A DNA stretch of 34,070 bases from Flavobacteriales bacterium (GTDB lineage Bacteria > Bacteroidota > Bacteroidia > Flavobacteriales_D > Cryomorphaceae): positions 9,641-43,710 of the forward strand of contig JAKVAV010000028.1 of assembly GCA_022448105.1 (NCBI GenBank). The letters are read 5' to 3'. Shown one piece after another: positions 31,561 through 34,070 of the stretch. Position numbers and translations under genes: made by a program. The notes under the pieces were generated by a model, which worked only from the letters and a program-made list of their open reading frames with translations, made no database searches and was not told where the DNA came from. Every line of letters starts with the position of its first letter. The first letter of the stretch is position 1.

Positions 31561-32616
31561 ATGAAAATCTGTTTGATCAATACCAATAAATACTGGGGTG
31601 GTGGTGAAAAATGGCATTTGCATGCAGCAGTTGAACTTGAGAAGAGAGGTCATGTCATAACACTTACCGTGTTGGCTGATTCAGCTTTGGCAAAGCGTGC
31701 AGGAGGTATATTAAAAATGAAAGAGTTTAAGGTGGGGAAGCTTTCATTTCTAGATCCATTTACATCGGCTAGAATTCGTCGTTTTTTCAAAAGTCAAAAG
31801 TTCGATGCGGTGATCTTGAACTTACCTGCAGATGCAAAGGCCTTTTCAAAGCCTGCCTTTCAGGCTGGAGTCAAAAAAGTGATTTACCGCCGAGGGATGA
31901 ATCACCCGATAAAAGCATCTTTTGTAAATAAGTACTTCTACAAGAATTTCATCACGAACATCATCGCTAATTCTGAGGATGTGAAGCGAAGTGTTTTTAA
32001 AAACATTCCTGAGCTGGAGCATAAGATAACGGTTATCCCAAACGGTATTCAAATAGGAAAAAGAGTGGAACATTCCCAAGCGAGAAAACCGAAACTGTTG
32101 ATTGGGAATTTGGGAAGACTGGTTGATCAAAAAGGCCAAGAGGACTTAATCAAACTAGGCGAATTGCTCTACCACGCGGAAGTCGATTTTCATGTTTTCA
32201 TCGGCGGAGAAGGAGAGCTTAGGTATTCTTTGGAAGGAAAAATTGCTGAGGCGAGCCTCACTGATCACATAACCCTTCTCGGTGAAGTCAAGCCTGAAGA
32301 TTTCTTTCCGATGATCGATTACTTCGTTTTTCCATCCAGGTTTGAAGGTTTCTCAAATGCAATCTTGGAGTCGATGTATTTTGGTAAACCGGTGATCTGC
32401 TATGATGTCGCCTCGAATGCCGAGATAATTCAAAATGGTAAAAACGGTTTTGTGGTCGAGCCTTTTGCTATCGAAGAACTAAAGAAGAAAGTCTTAGAAT
32501 TGAGTGATGATAATCAGCTTTATCAATCCTTTCAGGAAGAAGCTAGAACAGCTTTGGAAGCAAAATATGACTACTCAAAGACCATCGATCAGCTCGAATC
32601 TTTGATAAAATCTTAG
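31561..32616 (+). CDS. GT4-family glycosyltransferase
   Basis: The 351-residue enzyme starts MKICLINTNKYWGGGEKWHL and has the GT-B fold: N-terminal acceptor domain with HAAVELEKRGHVITLTVLAD, KFDAVILNLPADAKAF, NIIANSEDVKRSV and ITVIPNGI, then a Glyco_transf_1 domain with LLIGNLGRLVDQKGQEDLIK, FHVFIGGEGELR, ITLLGEV and the E-x7-E region in SRFEGFSNAILESMYFGKP. It should transfer a sugar from a nucleotide-sugar donor to a lipid or glycan, in surface polysaccharide synthesis. Acceptor unknown. The frame is open to 31474, but the ATG at 31561 fits the family start. It faces the 3' end of the LytTR fragment. Confidence 0.91.
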   Translation: MKICLINTNKYWGGGEKWHLHAAVELEKRGHVITLTVLADSALAKRAGGILKMKEFKVGKLSFLDPFTSARIRRFFKSQKFDAVILNLPADAKAFSKPAFQAGVKKVIYRRGMNHPIKASFVNKYFYKNFITNIIANSEDVKRSVFKNIPELEHKITVIPNGIQIGKRVEHSQARKPKLLIGNLGRLVDQKGQEDLIKLGELLYHAEVDFHVFIGGEGELRYSLEGKIAEASLTDHITLLGEVKPEDFFPMIDYFVFPSRFEGFSNAILESMYFGKPVICYDVASNAEIIQNGKNGFVVEPFAIEELKKKVLELSDDNQLYQSFQEEARTALEAKYDYSKTIDQLESLIKS

Positions 32617-32633
32617 TCTTCCTAACCGTCCAT

Positions 32634-32924
32634 CTAGCCCTTAAAGCGCGAAGCTTTCTCTCTGCTCACGAGTACTTCTCCTTCGGGAGCCGGTAGTAGA
32701 TCTATTTTAAGCTTTCCCTTGAAGTACCGATGAATGAGCCCAATGGAATCTATCGAGGCCAGAAATTGTCGATTCAACCGGGAGAAATGAGCCGGGTCTA
32801 GCTCATTCTCTAGCTCGTCCAATGGCTGATCAATGAGGTAGCATTTACCAGAGATATGAACAATTTCTGTTGCACCATCACGAAAAGAAAAGTAGGCAAT
32901 ATCAGTGGTTTTTACGGGTATTAA
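32634..32924 (-). pseudogene. LytTR DNA-binding domain, 5'-truncated
   Basis: The minus-strand frame reads LIPVKTTDIAYFSFRDGATE, IVHISGKCYLIDQPLDELEN, ELDPAHFSRLNRQFLASIDS, IGLIHRYFKGKLKIDLL, then LPAPEGEVLVSREKASRFKG. This is nearly the whole LytTR output domain of a Bacteroidota LytR/AlgR-type regulator. The receiver domain that should precede it is absent: the frame is closed by a TAG just upstream (32927-32925), and sequence beyond belongs to a TonB receptor on the other strand. It is therefore a broken gene without start codon. The stop is 17 bases from the convergent glycosyltransferase stop. Confidence 0.85.
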
Positions 32925-33447
32925 CTACGGTCTTGAGCTCTCTGTAGAGAAATTTTTCAGCGAAGGATATTATGGTTTGGTGACCATTTCACTCTTCGAT
33001 TCTCAGTATGAAGGTAGTGACGGAATCGAGAGAAGTACGGCTTTCAATAACCAGTACGTAACGCATGTGCTCTTTGGCAAGGAATGGCCTGTAGGTAAGG
33101 ATCAGCGAAACGTATTGACTTTTGATGCCAAGGTGACTTATTCTGGTGGCAGACCATTCACCCCGATTGATTTAGAGGCCACGAGAGCCAACGATGGGAG
33201 GGAAGTACTGCAAGAAGAGCTAGCCTTTCTCGAGACCTATTCAGACTACTTCCGCTGGGATGTTAAGTTTGGCTTTCGCCTAAATGGAAAAGAAAGCAAA
33301 GTGAGTCATCAATTCTTTGTGGACCTTCAAAATGTGACCAATAGAAAGAACATTTTTGTAGAACGATACAATCCTGTTACAGACGAAATCAACGAAGTAA
33401 ACCAGATTGGATTTTTTCCTGATGTGATGTACCGAATTCAATTCTAA
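32905..33447 (+). pseudogene. TonB-dependent receptor, C-terminal barrel fragment
   Basis: The frame encodes about 180 residues of outer-membrane beta-barrel: GINYGLELSVEKFFSEGYYG, LVTISLFDSQYEGSDGIERS, TAFNNQYVTHVLFGKEWPVG, FDAKVTYSGGRPFTPIDLEA, YFRWDVKFGFRLNGKES, FFVDLQNVTNRKNIFVERYN and a terminal RIQF with a final Phe. These strands are typical of the end of Bacteroidota TonB-dependent or SusC-like receptors. The signal peptide, plug and most of the barrel are missing. The GTG at 32905 is not a real start. Homology begins about 32914-32917, the same place where the LytTR homology on the other strand ends. Confidence 0.88.
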
Positions 33448-33467
33448 AGTTGCTTTTTCATAGCGGG

Positions 33468-33509
33468 AAGCACCACGATAAGGAAACTTCGAAGTGGTGT
33501 TTCTTTTTT
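33468..33509 (+). terminator. Terminator after the TonB receptor fragment
   Basis: AAGCACCAC (33468-33476) pairs with GTGGTGTTT (33494-33502), one G-U pair included, with a 17-base loop, followed by CTTTTTTTA. It also covers the stop of the convergent transporter gene. Confidence 0.65.
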
Positions 33510-34070
33510 AGACCAAGAAATAGGCGATAGAAAGTAGCGCAAGGGAGGCAATGGAAAAGATTTCCCATTGAGTAGAAATCCTGCTCGGTCGAAACTCTGC
33601 CGATACCTCTTCACCTCTGATTACTTTAAAGTTCATCCAAGCGATTATAGGAGCGGAGCAAAAGGAAATGATCGTGGCAATGTCTACCATTGTGGTCATT
33701 GAGGCAGACAATGCAGTGAGCAAGATGATAGAACCCACTCCCAAAATGATTAGAAAAACAGGATAGTCGAGTTTCTTTTGATTTCCAACGAGTACTCGTT
33801 TACACTCAACAAGAGATCGGGGTATGGCGTCTAAACAAGTTAATGTAGTGCTGAGCATCGTGGCGATAGCTGCAAATCCAACGATGTAAAATGCCCATTG
33901 ACCTAGCTGAGAAGTATACATGCCGATGAGCATGTTTGAAAATGCCACACCCGACGAAGGAATTTCCTCACCCGATCCATGAAGAATCATGGCCCCCATT
34001 CCGAGAAAAAGTATTCCCATGACCATGGTACCCCAATAGCCAAAGTTGAAATCGCGCTTTGACTCTCCGG
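33508..34070 (-). CDS. NRAMP-family divalent metal transporter, 3' part
   Basis: The gene runs in from the right edge on the minus strand. The visible C-terminal part begins GESKRDFNFGYWGTMVMGIL and has several membrane spans: VMGILFLGMGAMILHG, QWAFYIVGFAAIATMLSTTLTCLDAIPR, DYPVFLIILGVGSIILLTAL, VDIATIISFCSAPIIAWMNF, IFSIASLALLSIAYFLV. The block MLSTTLTCLDAIPRSL and the FNFGYWGT loop match a Bacteroidota clade of Nramp/MntH-related proteins. These move Mn2+ or Fe2+ with protons across the inner membrane. The metal-binding DPGN motif lies outside the window, so substrate cannot be judged. It converges with the TonB receptor fragment. Confidence 0.83.
   Translation of the reverse strand, partial: GESKRDFNFGYWGTMVMGILFLGMGAMILHGSGEEIPSSGVAFSNMLIGMYTSQLGQWAFYIVGFAAIATMLSTTLTCLDAIPRSLVECKRVLVGNQKKLDYPVFLIILGVGSIILLTALSASMTTMVDIATIISFCSAPIIAWMNFKVIRGEEVSAEFRPSRISTQWEIFSIASLALLSIAYFLV

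Overview
This window looks like a chromosomal segment of a marine or aquatic member of the Bacteroidota, most likely Flavobacteriales; this is inferred, not tested. The basis is several secreted proteins with type IX secretion (T9SS) sorting tails, a gliding-type C-terminal tail, a DUF1800/DUF1501 gene pair, the C-terminal end of a SusC-like TonB receptor, a LytTR regulator piece, many lipoprotein or SPI signals starting MKN/MKK, and promoters of the Bacteroidota type (TTTG-N19-TAnnTTTG). No tRNA, rRNA, CRISPR array or intact insertion sequence was seen.

Layout. 1-2069: the 3' part of a glutaminyl-peptide cyclotransferase gene, then a YciO-type protein and a small transaldolase on the minus strand, separated by a strong terminator. 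2070-3030: a long gap with a candidate short RNA on the minus strand. 3031-5648: a two-component pair (TPR histidine kinase and NarL/LuxR-type regulator). 5838-7561: a vanadium haloperoxidase-like lipoprotein and a small lipoprotein, behind a near-perfect promoter. 7566-11346: proC divergent from a 972-residue FAD/Fe-S oxidoreductase. 11407-15845: two large T9SS cargo proteins, one with four copies of a Cys-containing linker repeat, the other an M43-like metalloprotease. 16028-17476: isocitrate dehydrogenase. 17477-18566: a long gap with gene debris, including a frameshifted XRE regulator. 18567-21910: an aldehyde dehydrogenase and a secreted CarboxypepD_reg-like protein. 22147-23633: a DUF389 membrane protein split by a frameshift. 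23638-24910: a secreted cupredoxin and a lipoprotein MsrA. 25057-26901: a gamma-family PLP sulfur-amino-acid enzyme divergent from an Lrp/AsnC regulator with a repeat-rich operator region. 26925-31400: a small membrane protein and a DUF1800-DUF1501-discoidin/T9SS operon. 31561-32616: a GT4 glycosyltransferase. 32634-33447: a 5'-truncated LytTR gene and a 5'-truncated TonB receptor gene meeting head to head. 33508 to the right edge: the 3' part of an NRAMP-type metal transporter.

How the genes fit together. Housekeeping metabolism (icd, proC, transaldolase, ALDH, FAD/Fe-S oxidase) is mixed with envelope and secretion functions (T9SS cargo, DUF1800/DUF1501, cupredoxin, MsrA). The clearest local circuit is the Lrp-type regulator facing the PLP sulfur enzyme. 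The clearest signs of genome change are the decayed XRE gene, the DUF389 frameshift and the LytTR/TonB junction. I found no convincing undescribed defence or mobile system. The strongest candidates for something new are the short RNA near 2184-2292 and the repeat-linked T9SS protein.
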